Source of the DNA: Dermanyssus gallinae
Lineage: Eukaryota > Arthropoda > Arachnida > Mesostigmata > Dermanyssidae
Direction of reading: 5' to 3'
NCBI GenBank assembly: GCA_003439945.1
Contig: QVRM01002450.1
Span: forward strand, 113,877 to 177,876
Length of the DNA stretch: 64,000 bases
The notes under the pieces are model-generated. The model was not told the origin of the DNA and searched no databases. It was given only the letters and a program-made list of their open reading frames with translations. The translations under genes were made by a program, and so were the position numbers. Of this stretch, positions 1 through 12,870 are shown one piece after another (positions within the stretch are counted from its first letter, which is position 1; each line of letters opens with the position of its first letter).

Positions 1-1138
1 GCTTTATCTTCTACCAACCACCACGACAATAACTTCTATGGCGACGATTGTGTGCCGGCTGGTTTGCGTTCGTAGTACCGTTCTGGCACCACCCAGGCAC
101 CAAGCAGGTCATAATAATGAGTCACGCTGAGGTGCCACTAAGCAGCCATTAGTTCTGCAGCCGCACGATGATGCTGCCTACGCTTGCTACGATAGGGTTG
201 TTGTTGTTGTTGTCGCTGCTGCTGCTGCTGCTGCTGCTGTATCTAACGTTGTGTCTACCACCGACGTTAGTTAATCTGCTTGTGGGGAAGAACGTTGGCC
301 CCAGTCGATCATTTTTTTGGTTTGTTAATCTATATGCAGCTATAAACTATAGCTAGTTGTCTAACGCAGTCATTGGCCTAACTCTCAGCCAGTCGAGCAC
401 ATGGAAATACAGCCAGATTATAGGCAAGTATGAGGGACAGCGAAACACTTCGAGAGAGCGAGAGAAAGAGAAATAGGGGGGATAGGTCGCGAGATGGGTC
501 AAGGGCCAGCGAGTACCCGAAGAGTTGACGTTTGACAGTCGACAGTTGAAGTCGTATGCATGTATGTAGCAGTAGCATTAGCAGTAAAAAAAAAAGTAAC
601 AAGTGTAGTACTCTTATAGTGGTTGTGGTCTAGAGACGGTCGTTGTGAGGGGGTGACTGATCGTCGAGACAGCAGCCGAGATGAGATGTTGACCCCTAGC
701 GCGTCTGTGTCGCCGGCGGGCCCGTTGCGGTATATCTGTCACGGCTGCCACTGCCTGTTCCTCTTCTGCTCACAATTGTGATAGTTGTAATAATATTTAT
801 ATATATATATATATATATACACACTAGTAAGTAGTAGTGTATATATATATAAATCGACAGTACTACCAGTAGTAATAATAGTAAGAAAAGGGTTACACGG
901 CCAATGACAGTAGCTGGAACATCGCCACCACCAGCTGTTTCTCTGTCTCGCGCACCCTTGCTCTCTCTCTCTAACTCTCTCGCACAAAGAGAGAGAAGCC
1001 GCTCTCTCTCTCTCTGTCTGTCGGTTGCTCGAATCGAACGGGGTGATACCACGCAACAAATGATGCGTAGTTACATCGCGCGCACGCGGCGGCCCAACCA
1101 GGCGTCGATTGCTGGTTGCCGCGGTAGTAACCGCGCCA

Positions 1139-1145
1139 ATATATA

Positions 1146-1191
<46 letters not shown>
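1139..1191. repeat. (TA)n microsatellite
   Basis: This is an almost pure TA dinucleotide tract with one GTG interruption. It belongs to a class with several dozen tracts in the window. Confidence 0.95.
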
Positions 1192-1192
<1 letters not shown>

Positions 1193-1744
1193 CATATAGT
1201 CGCAGTCGCAGAAGAAGTAGTGCACAGGTAGGAGCCGCCGAGAATCGTAATACGGCCTAGCGTGGCGCAGATGCGCAGAAAAGATGGCAGTGTAGGACGT
1301 AATGAAATCGCGCACACCCAAGTTGCGGCCGTGTGATCGGCACGCCGTTGGTACGGAGTTCTGGCCACCACGGACTGTTACTGGCCGTGTGTGTCTTGTC
1401 TGGCTGTTTCTTATACTTTATATTACTACTACTACTTTATTGAATATAACGTAGTAGTAATACTACTACTTCATTGAACATAACGTAGTAGTAATACGAC
1501 TAATACTACCACTACTGCTGCTGTTGCTGCTACTACTATTCGTTCTACTGCTATTACGAATGCAGTGCCTACTACAGTGCTCGTGGAAGACGCTTCTTGT
1601 CGCCTAACTAAATCGAACTACCGTTAGGTCTATTAGCTATCGCTGTAGTAGCAGCGGCGCCAACAGCAGCAGCAGAAGCAACTCAGTGAATGCACAGCGC
1701 TGTGTAGGAGTAGTGTGGGAAGGTCGGCCATGGCGTTGATAGAT

Positions 1745-1960
1745 CGCTAACTGTATCGATCAATGCAGATATACGATATACAGAATTATAGATATACAGA
1801 TATACGATACACAGATCTATAGATATACAGATACACGATACACAGATCTATAGATATATACAGATACACGATATATATCCATCCAGATGTATGGATGGAT
1901 TGATAGACCGGTAGGTTGGTAGATCGATACATACATAGATAGATATAGATATAGACAGAT
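1745..1960. repeat. Degenerate AGATATACAG / GATA tandem array
   Basis: Repeats of about ten bases built on agatatacag and gatacacaga fill the first part. GATG and AGAT tetranucleotide runs follow. It has no coding character. Confidence 0.8.
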
Positions 1961-3960
1961 AAGTAGGTGAATGCCCGCGTTCATTGAGTGGTGGTAGCGT
2001 CTTCATGCGTACGTGACGTACGTAATGTCGCCCGCCGCCCGCCAGCAAGCAGTGCTGCAGATGAGCAACACGACAACGACTCGACGAAGGGTGGAAGGCC
2101 GGGAGGGGGCGAGGGAGCGAGGGAAAATCAAGAGTACGGCGTAGAGGTGGTAACCGTGACGGCCGCAGTGGCAATGGTGGTGGCGGTGGCGGCGGCGGCA
2201 GAGGGGTACCGGAGGGGGGACTGTGGGGTGTCGATGATGTATGTTGGTCGATCGTCTCGATTCGAGAGTGTATGACGTGAGATGGGCACGCGCTGGCTGG
2301 ACAGGCAAAAGGGCACGAACTGGCTGACAGGCCGGAAGGCCGACTGTATGAACGTGCGTGCGTACGACTACCCCCGTTGCGGCTCTGCTGTTGGGCTGGG
2401 GTGGGCTTAACTTGCGTAGCTTTGCCTCGCCTTGGCTTCACTTGACCTGCCACCTTGCTATTGCCACCATCAGTAGCAACAGCTCCCTGCCTGTATGTTG
2501 TTGTTGCTGTTGCTGCTGCTGCTGCTGCCGCTGCCGCTGTTGCCTAAATAAGGAGGAGAAAGTGGCAGCAGTTTCCGACGACGGACACGGAATGTTGTCG
2601 TTGTCGTCATCTGTGACGGATGACGGAAGCACCAGCATCAGCATCAACAGCAGTAGCAGCAGCAATAGCAATAGCGGCATCAGCTGCAGCAGTAGAAGCA
2701 GGTGCGACGACGGCCACACTAGCGGCGCAGAAGTGTCTATCTGCGTCGCTAGGCAGCAGTCGTCCTCAGCTCTCAGTTTGTTGTTCTTCCTGGACGTCGC
2801 GCGCATGGGGAGCGGCGGAACACGCGAACGGGACGAGGAGGGCAAGGAAAGAAACAGGCGAGAAGGGAAAGAAAGACGACAACGACGACGACGATGACGA
2901 GGAGGAGGAAAATGACGACGACGACGACGAAGAAAAACAACTCCTGCGCACGTGGACATCAGCTGATCGTCACTCAACAACAGAGCGAGCGCTCGCTGGT
3001 GACTCTCGCCGCCAACGCGCGCTCTGTTCATTTTCCCTCACCCATCAGCGTTGAAGCGTCATCAACACAGCAACGCAGCAGCAGCAGCATTGAAGACAAC
3101 GGAGATTGTAAAGACAGCCCCCCCCCCCCCCCCGCCCGCAAAGCAGCTTCGCCTGTTAGTTACCCCGCCTGGCTCGATCGTCGTCGTCAATACATATAGC
3201 CCGACAAGTCAAGACATTAGGTTGTCGATGCTCAACTGTTAACAGATCGAAGTAACTGAATGCTTGCTTGACTGCCCGACAGACAGATAGATAGATAGAT
3301 AGATAGATACATAGACTGATTGACTCACTGATTGACGGACTGAGTGAGAGATTCACTTCAATTGAGAGTGGTTGACAGTTAGCCAACCGTCGACGCCCCA
3401 GGATGTTGTTGATTTGAAAGTTCGTGGAGAGCGACGCCACAAACTCTTCTTTCGCGCCCCCAAAAGTGCACGCACACACACGCAGGAACATTACGGCCTG
3501 CACGTTACGCAAAAACGCGTTTGTTTGTAGTCGAACTCTACAGCTGGCAACAATAACAATAAAGACAGTGATTGGAATAGCAGCAGCAGCAGCAGAAGAA
3601 CAAGAATATTACGAATCAGAGGATTCAGAAGCAGCGACAACAACAGCAGTGCTGATCATCATTCTTAATCAGAAGTGGCCACACGACAGACCAGCTCGCG
3701 AACCAACGTTTTCTTCTAGTTTTTCCGTCTCTTGTGGTGCTGGTCGTGCTAGTACCTTTTTAGTTAGCTGTAGTGTATCAGGTTCTGGTTCGAGTTCGCC
3801 TCGCTGTCATCGTTTTCGTCATCATCGTTATCGCTTATCGTATATCGCGGTCGTTTCTCCATCTGTTCCATACACATCATCACTTCGTATAATCTTGTTC
3901 GTGTGCTAGTTATGTCATAGGCTGACTGCTGACCCAGCTGCCAGCCATTTGTCTACCTGT

Positions 3961-4057
3961 AATACGCACTCATCTATTGCAATACGCATTCGTCTCTTGT
4001 GATACGCATTCGTGTTTTGTGATACGCATTCATCTTTTGCGATACGCATTCATCTTC
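3961..4057. repeat. About 20-bp tandem repeat, five copies
   Basis: Five degenerate copies of a unit like gatacgcattcatcttttgc run head to tail. The copies differ by a few substitutions, so the array is not recent. The unit length is not a multiple of three and no gene uses it. Confidence 0.85.
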
Positions 4058-4611
4058 GGCGGTGTCTCAATCGATCTGTACGTGGTGCTACTGGAGACTG
4101 AACTCAACGGAACACGTTCTAACTTTGGCATTCGTCTCTCTGAGGACTCTGCGACTACTTCTACCGCAACTGCAACCAATACCGTTGTTCGGGCCCGGGC
4201 CATTACGATACGATACTGGTAATTGTTGTTATTCCTCTTGCTAACAACGATTGTCAGAAAGCGAGAACGTGTGCTTTGTTGAGTGTTCGATCTACGATCG
4301 CCGGCCAGCCGGGTTTGGCGGCGTTTCTGTTGTTGCCAGAAGGAAAGAAAAAGAAAACCACAGTAGCAACGCACCGAGAGACGGAATCATAACGAAGAAA
4401 AGCAACAATCGATCTTTGCTGGCAAGTCGGAGTAAGCGCAGAAACAGCGACTACTAACACAGTACGAGTGCGTCGGTTGTGGCCAACGTGTTGTTATTAT
4501 TATGGTTTGTCGGGGGTGAACAACAGCGAGCGCAAAAGTGTTGAGTGACGCGCGGTGGTCGCGAAACGCACGGAAACGGGTTGAAGGCAACGTGCGAATA
4601 GGCAACGCACA

Positions 4612-4695
4612 CAACACAACAACGGCAACAATAGCGGCAACAACAACAGCAATAGCAACAACAACAGCAATAGCAACAACAATAGCGCCAACGTC
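4612..4695. repeat. CAA/AGC triplet array upstream of BNIP3
   Basis: Interrupted CAA, AGC and ATA triplets form this array about 500 bases before the BNIP3 start codon. It may be transcribed as 5' UTR, which is inference from position. Confidence 0.7.
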
Positions 4696-5183
4696 GACGA
4701 TATCGGTGAACGCATACAAGACAAACAATAAGTGTGAACAACTCGATACGGAGAGGGAGTGAGAGAAAGAGACGGTCGACGATAGAGCTCGTATTTGTTG
4801 TTGTTGATTTCGTTGTTGCTGCCATTGTTGTTTATTGTGGTGACTCTACGACGTTTGCCAGCTGTTGCTGCTGGCTTGTGACGGGACCAATGAGGAGCAA
4901 TGAAGTGTACTAATACTGCGTTTACGATTTCTACGATTCGTAGGCTTTGGTAGGGCGTGACGAGAGGGAAAAGCGAACCGGAAAACATTACCAAAGAAGA
5001 GATCTCTCTCTACTTTTCTCTCTTTCATTTCTCGTCTTGTTTGTAGTGCGTGTGGTGCGCGCGTTCGTGCGTCCATTACCGAGTACCGTGTAACAACACC
5101 CTAAGCGCGAAGGATTACCGTAGACACAGAGGCTGGGATAGCCGTTCAGAGACACGGCGTCGTTCATAGACGACCCGTTCGAG

Positions 5184-5271
5184 ATGGCAGCTCCAACAAC
5201 ATACGTGCTCGACCGTGACGAGATGATTGCCGACGAGCTGTTCGTCGTGACAGATGGCGATACCACACTAG
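5184..5271 (+). CDS. BNIP3: BNIP3 coding exon 1
   Basis: The ATG at 5184 opens 29 codons beginning [14 protein letters not shown], followed by one extra G and a donor GTAGCT at 5272. The phase (one base left over) is exactly what exon 2 needs: G plus AC makes the Asp just before SWVDL. No better initiating exon was seen between here and 12292. The residues are not themselves strongly conserved, so the support is phase, start codon, donor and acidic composition typical of BNIP3 N-termini. Confidence 0.7.
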
Positions 5272-6769
5272 GTAGCTAGCTATTTGGCATTCATTAACTT
5301 AATTATTGGCTAATTAGTGTCGGCAGTAATTGTGGCAATTGTCAGACGGAGTTTTGCCAAACGTGCCTGCATCACGTCGGTCATGTCAGGCCGGTACTGC
5401 TGGTACTACCAGCTGCTAGTACCGGCCTACTTGATTATTTGGTTTGGTTAATTTCTACGAATTATAATGACACTTTCATACGAGCATCGTATATCGGTCT
5501 GTAAGTGGATTGTGTAGCTTCTCTGGCAGGGACCCCACCGGGAAATCAAGCGATCAAATATCTATCAATCGAGCTACCCGCTAATGTCCAACGAATACGT
5601 AAAGGGAACGCAGCCATAAACAAATGATAGTGGTAAGACTATTGGCACTGCTTAGACCCACAACCGTGATCTGACTTATTGCTGATTTTAACTGGCAGAT
5701 AGTTGCCCGTCTCGTTAGAGGTCGTTGGTTTTAGCGTACACTTCAATTGTCCACAATTGGATTGGTCCACAATATTGGATTACGATTTTCCTTTGAACTC
5801 AGCGGCGCGAGTTCGCACCAAGACGTCTCCTTCCCTCCATTTTCCATGAGGCGAAAGCACGCAGAAATTGCGGACTTGACTGGCATATCGCTTAGATCAG
5901 CCGGTATAGCTAGATCAATATATTTAGCTGAATAAGCATATAATATGAACGTGAATCATTTATGAGCCAATCGATTTTACTTCGATATGTTAATTGCATT
6001 ATGAACACATTTTATAATTTATGTATACGTTGTTCAAATCTTTTTGCGCGAAGAGCGCGAGCTTGCAGCATTAATTACAACCATATACTATTATTACTAT
6101 CAGCATTAAAGCGACAACTCTTACTATGGCAATTTTTCGTTATGTTCACTCTTAGTTCTGCTCAGTATTTAGCCAACGAAGCTCGCGTCCATCTTGGCTC
6201 CGGTCTGTAATTCGTGACAGGCTTACGAGTGTGGCCGGGCGTTGGCGGGCCAACAACCGGCCGATCAAAAAGCACTAATGAGTAAACAAAAATCGACAAA
6301 AGAAAAAGGCGGAAAAGCAAGGCAACTGTACATGGTAGACTGGCAAAAACAACAAGTGAAAGCAAGCGTCATTGACACACAGCTGGCCTGCATCAGACAT
6401 ACATATACTATAGATACGCTTCTTCACCCGTTCGCCCTGTTCACTGTTCAAAGATCATCGAATCGTAGCAAACATACTCGTAAGAACAACAAACAACACT
6501 AATGACGACGACAACCACAACAACCGTGACTAAGTATGACATTTATCTGCCTATCTTTCGTTGTTTACCCACTGATCGTTGGGTGGGTGGGTGGGAGAGA
6601 TTGACTACGTGTCTGATCGGGTCACGGGAGGGGGGAGAGATTTTGATTAGGGAGGCCTCTATTTTCTGGCTTGTTTGTGTTGAGGGCGTCGACGATTCCC
6701 CACCCTCACCCTTTCTCTTTTTTTGTTGGCAAGAACGTCAAGCGCGTTCTAGATTTACTACATACATAA

Positions 6770-6812
<43 letters not shown>

Positions 6813-9800
6813 CGCAACATGTTAGCACAAAAGCATGATACGGAGATCATACGAACAGATGAGGAGGCTACGAAATCGGGGCACGCTAATAGTGCGAGCC
6901 CAGTACTTATGTTGTGCGGGCCAATACATCTGCAATCCGCCGCCGATGAGACGGCTTAGTTCACCGCTCAATGTGGCTGGTATGCTGCTACGGTCATTGC
7001 GCCAGTTGTCTGTCGTGCGTCATGGGTGCTGCTGTTGTTGCTGCTGCTGCTGCTTTTGCTGTGCTTTATTTACTTATAGTTATTTTTTTTTTCGAACGTT
7101 ACCCTATATCTGCATCCTAAGATATCCTATCCTTGTAATCCTAAGAAAGGATTATAAGGGTAGTATATCTTAGGACCTTAGAACAGCAACAAAATTCCAT
7201 GTCGCCCGCGTCGATACATGGAATTTTGTTGTTGTTGTTGTTGTTGTTGTTACTGCTGCTGCTACTATTGTTGTCAATATTCCTTCTAAGCACAGTATTA
7301 GCCCAAAACAGATGACTGTAGTTGAACATATTTGTTCGTACATTTTCCTACAAAACACATCAGACATTTATGTTGTTGTATGCTCTCCATCTATGCTGAA
7401 GTAGAACGAGACGCTTATGCGTAGAAAGAAGAGAGAGAAATAAAACAACAAGCTAGCAAGGGGGAGGTCTCCCAAGAGAGAGAGAGAGAGAGGGTCAAAC
7501 AGCTAAAAACGCATCGAACAAATAAAGAGTTAACACTTTTCTCGACAAACAAACACGCGAGGCGTGCGGGTTAGGCATCGTTCATGGAACATTCGTGACG
7601 ATTGCTCGATTCTCCATCGGACGAACATTTGCTTTAATCGTCGAACGCAACCATACCGAGTATAGATACGGGTATAAAAATATCCTGGCTTACCAGGTTA
7701 TCATAGACACCAGCCGCGTCTTTTGAGACGATTCTTAAAAAGCCCAATCAATGATATGACCGATACTCGTCGGGAGTTTCCAGGTACACAATTTGCAGAA
7801 ATGCCAAACTCTAAATAATGTAGAATGATGGTCATATTTTGAAGAACTTACAACGAAACGAATGTGGACATATGAGGTAGGCTTTACCAAACAAAACCAG
7901 ATCAGGGCGAGCCATTTTATCCGCGAACCAAACGAAACACTCGTCGGAACTTAAATAGGTTTGCATAGATAATGTCTAAAACGTACTAAACTACATTTGA
8001 GTGCCTCTGAAACAGATTACTATTATGGATCGACGAATTATCATTACTGTTAGTATTTGGAACTTTACTACTCTAGGCTGCTGAAAAAGGAATGTTTTTG
8101 TAATAATTACTGTCTTTGTTCTTACCAGGCTCAAAGCTACGTGATTTTTACGATGATAGTGTTGTTGGGTAGTGTCATTTATTGTTATTGTTATTATTAT
8201 TATTATTATTATTCTATATTGTCCACCGCTGACAACAGCGTTCTCGATGATCGTCAGCAGGTTAATCGTCAGTCGTTTGAGCCGAGCCTAGGAGATACAT
8301 ACAGGTCGTACTGTAATATACGTATACTCTCAACATGAGTGCATAGCGCCAGAAAATACTGCTTGGCCATAAAGGCGAGCATGACCACGAGCGACCAATT
8401 AAGGTCTTGTATTATGGAGAATACCTGACAGACTCTCTGTCTCGATCTGTGTCTTTTTCTCTCGCTCATCCCATTCGACGACCTAATCAACGTTAGTTAA
8501 CGATGACAACAGCAACAACAGCAATCGCAACAACAACAACGACAGCAACAACAACAGCAACAACAACAGCAACAACAACAACAACGACAGCAGCAGCAGC
8601 AGCAACAACAACGACCAATAACAAACAGTTTCACCAACAAACGCATACATTAGCAGATGTGTGCATACTCGTCGTGGCACGATCCAAACCAAATCGACGG
8701 ATACGAAAGGTTGGCAGCCGTCACGACGACGACGACGACGACGAGAAGGATGACGAGAAGGATGTTGACCAACTGGCCTACGCCAATCCACCACAAGCCT
8801 AATGACGCAGAAGGTGTCGTTGTTCCGCCATAAATTGACTCATCTCTGCAGCTGGAACCAGCAGCGGCGGCGGCGGCAGCGGCAAGTGTACTCGGCTTGC
8901 GATTTTCGTGTTTTCAACCAAATCGCCGAAAACAGCTCATCGATAGCGGTAGCGACGTTTGACACTGCCGCCCCCAGCGGGGGGAGATCGTCATGAAGCA
9001 AGGCCACGTTTGACACTGTCCCCAGGGGGGGGGGGGGTGAGATCATACCATGGAGAAGCTAGCCGCTGTGGGCGTGGGCCCACGAAGGCTTTTTGTAAAT
9101 ACTGGTAGCAGCTATCCTGAAAGCAAACTCGATCATGATGACTCGGTGATCCTCGATGACGGTATTTAGGAACACCGGCCACTCTTACAAATTGTCGACA
9201 GCGACCAAAGCAACAGACTCTCTTCCCCCCTCTCTCTCTCTCTCTATCGATCTATCTACCTATCTATCTCTCTTTCTGTGAGTGTGTTTCCTTTCCTTCG
9301 TTGCAGGAGAGTTTTTCTGCCTCGGCTGTCGAGGAAATCGGTGTATTAGCTGTGCAAGTCGCAGTCGGCCACGACATGTAACGAAAACATTCGCCGTCGT
9401 CGAAATGCTGTTACGTTTCGATGAGAGCGGCTCTGCGGTGGCGTCTGTTGTGGAAGAATAGTTTTCCAAGTTTTCCAAGTTGTGTATAATAGTAATGATG
9501 TAATGATGAAGCTGGGTGCCGCTTGTTGGTGGCTGGATCGTCTAAGCTGGTCGCTCGTAGCTCGTGAGTCGCCTTCCGTCCATGCAAAATAGTGCCGATT
9601 TGAATCACACGGCTTTGCATGGAGCAGACAGAGCAACAAGAGACGACATCATGACACCGAAGAGCGAGATGGTTCAGGCTGACATTGCGCCGCCTTCTTT
9701 CCTGTGTCGCTTTTGCTGGGTCCGCTGATCTTGGCCACATCTGCTCGATTGTAGGGGGGCTGTTTACGAAACGCGGCACGTTAAGTGTTGGCACACACTG

Positions 9801-9911
9801 CTACGTAATATATGTATGCGTATGTTTGTATTGGTATTATTATTATAATTATTCAAGGAATAGTATGTCTGTTTCGCAACGCCATAGTGTTAGTGCTTGA
9901 TATGATAGTAA

Positions 9912-9977
<66 letters not shown>

Positions 9978-10849
9978 ACCGGTTGAGGAAGCATACCGTT
10001 TGACGGATATCGTCTTAGGGTCCCAGTGTAATTTGTACGGTAGAAATATAATTAATAGACTATGCCACTCACGCAACAATAATTCCGTATATATATATAT
10101 ATATATCGTACTTTTTATCTTAGACAGCCATGTCAACAAATTCTCAACAGATAAATTGCAAACGCGGAAACACTGACAGAGGGGGGAACAAGTAGTTTCG
10201 CATTCCTTATTACATTAAAATTTTTAATAATAATAATAATAATAGTAACCTATTACCTGAACATGATTGACTTTACGATGACCTGTATGATGATTGTTAC
10301 ATCAAGTGGTTGTATGCATGTGTGCTTCTATAAGAGCATCAAATACTGAGTATAACCGTCACCAAATCTGCAATCTTCAGTGCAGGGGAGCATTCGAAAT
10401 GCCCGTGCTTGACAACAGACAGCACGCCGATTCTAGATTTAGCCTTTACTCGTTCTGCAATGAATGGCAGGTGAAGGCTGAAATTAAGCGAACGAAAAAC
10501 AAGAAACAGCTATGCTTTCCGATCGATGGCGCGGGGGTCTTGGGGTCCTGGTATCGGCGTCGGCAGTTGGAGCAGCATGGCGCGTTTGAGGTTATCTAAT
10601 CGCTAAGCTTAACCATCTTATCATCGCCTACTCACCTAACTCACAAAGAACTATCGGTGGGTGGAGGAGGGGACGGAGACAGCAACAGCGCCGCTTGATG
10701 CTGTTGCACTGACGTCGCAGAACCGAGACTTGATGCTTCTCAGCCTCAGCTGAGACATTCAACTGACTGAGTTTGGCCTTTGGCGCTCTTTAATCGGCAG
10801 TGAAGGGGGGAGGAGCTTACGTCGATGATAGCCGTCGTAGTAGAGTTAA

Positions 10850-10927
<78 letters not shown>

Positions 10928-11187
10928 CAAATTAATACTAATAATAATTACTATTCTTGTTGGTTCTATTCTTGACGATGATGGTAAACGTGGTCAAATG
11001 TACTATTATTTACTGAAGCACGCTTGTTACTTTACCTTGTCTATTTGCGTTACCGAGAACAAAATGCTAAGAAAAAGATGCTTGCCTCGGCATCTAACGG
11101 CAACAAGAAAGATAACAATAACTATAATGAGTTATGATAGCTATAGCGCGACAACAAAATGTTTGTGTCATTCTATATATATATAGT

Positions 11188-11234
<47 letters not shown>

Positions 11235-12006
11235 ACGAAGGCTGCTACAAGGTTCTAGGATTTTGATTGGATTCTATGAACGGCCAGTCGAGAGGATCAC
11301 TGTCGGTTAGTTGCTGTTCTAAGATAGTAACGTTGACTGACAGTGAACATCGCGCGCACTATTAAAAGAAATCCGATATAGGTTCACTGGGATATATACG
11401 TTGCATAAACGGCTCGAATAACGTCGAAGAGTCATAAAGCACGACACACTGAAAGGGCTGAGAATGGGGATAGTTGTTTTTACGTGGCCTTAAACTAGGA
11501 AGCCGTAATGCTATATATATATATATATATATATACCCGGGTCTAGGGTGTAATGAGTTTGCATTTACGAGACATTAATAGCATAGAGAACCGAGGGAGG
11601 AAGGCGGAACTGTTATATGATGACGATACGGTGAAATCTTGTCTCTAATCACAAAGGACCCAGGCGTATACATCAGACTGTACAAATCGTTCTGTCTTGT
11701 CACTAAGCTATGTCTCCTATTCTATGTGAGAGCCTTAGCAAATTGAGTGGCTGAGCTTTCTTCAAGGTGCATTTTCGAAACATACTGTGCTGAAGGTGCT
11801 CGATCAATACGCGCGACATATCATCTCAATTGCGGGGCAGTTTCTACTGTATTAATGAAATCCAGCGTCAGATCGAACGACCCGAGAAGCCGCCTTTCGG
11901 TGACAACCAAATATGCTGCGCACATAGAGTAGACCAAAAATATATTTGCTTGAAGTAAAGTGAAATTGTTCACATTGGTCTCTTGGTGACTAATACAGAT
12001 GCATTC

Positions 12007-12050
<44 letters not shown>

Positions 12051-12750
12051 TTTGAAAGAGCGGCGCGTCGGCATCAAATCCACGACTCAGTCGCCGGCCA
12101 TCTTCTTCACGTCGTATCGTCGACAATATATATTGATACGGATTTTAGCTATCTATATATATATATAAATCTGACCAATTCCACTAGAATGCCATATCGG
12201 CTTTATTAACATTTCTCGTTATGTGTCAGTGCTTGGTAGTTAATTAAGCTGCTATCGTTTTGTTTGCGTTGACGTTTGGTCGGCATTATAGACTCGTGGG
12301 TGGATCTCTGCTATGCAGCTTCGCATTCGTCAACGCCGCCTCTGCTGCCAGCCTCTCAAATCGAGAAGCTCCTGCTGGAGGCGCAGAGGGAGTCGAACCA
12401 GAGCTCGCTTAAAAACTCGGGTTACTGCTCACCGCGCACGCCGAAGAGCCTAGCCAGCAACGTGTCCGTACACGACGAGGTAACGTGCATGAACGAATTC
12501 ATTAACTAAATAATTCATTCGGCTTTTTGGCTTATTGGCTCGTTATAGCTTCTTCCTATCTTTAGGTTCTCCATCTCCATCCCGTTACCCTACCCGCTTG
12601 CGACGGTGGCTTAGCGATAGAATACTCGTCTGCCACTGAGTCTATTTTGTTTTTCTCACGTGGAAAACGCCGCTGTGGGACCTCTAGCCAAAATGTTTTA
12701 GCTTAGGAAAAGCTTTTGCTAGTACGAACATCATACATAATACTTTGGCG

Positions 12751-12798
<48 letters not shown>

Positions 12799-12836
12799 CA
12801 ACAATTATATATATATATATATATATATATTGCAAC

Positions 12837-12870
<34 letters not shown>

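Larger units (their letters stand above)
1..5183. other. Triplet-rich region upstream of BNIP3; no supported gene
   Basis: This stretch holds many short triplet and dinucleotide arrays: GTT/GCT near 190-241, TGT/TGC near 2497-2530, AGC/ATC near 2630-2700, GAC/GAG near 2879-2935, CAA/AGC near 4615-4690, plus CT/GA runs. The open frames across it are low-complexity translations of these arrays in every frame, with no conserved domain. The last few hundred bases before 5184 probably include the BNIP3 promoter and 5' UTR. That is inferred from position; I see no clear core promoter element. Confidence 0.6.
5272..12291 (+). other. BNIP3: BNIP3 intron 1 (about 7 kb)
   Basis: The intron starts GTAGCT and ends ATTATAG. 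It contains long (TA)n tracts at 6774-6811, 9914-9974, 11191-11229, 11513-11535 and 12009-12047. Triplet arrays (GTT near 7223-7250, CAA near 8508-8590, AAT at 10848-10925) and two foldbacks at 7115-7231 also lie in it. I see no conserved coding sequence inside it. Confidence 0.7.

Noticed and set aside
9812..10003. Open frames of Tyr-Ile repeats here and at many other places
   Set aside because: They are translations of (TA)n tracts, open in every register.
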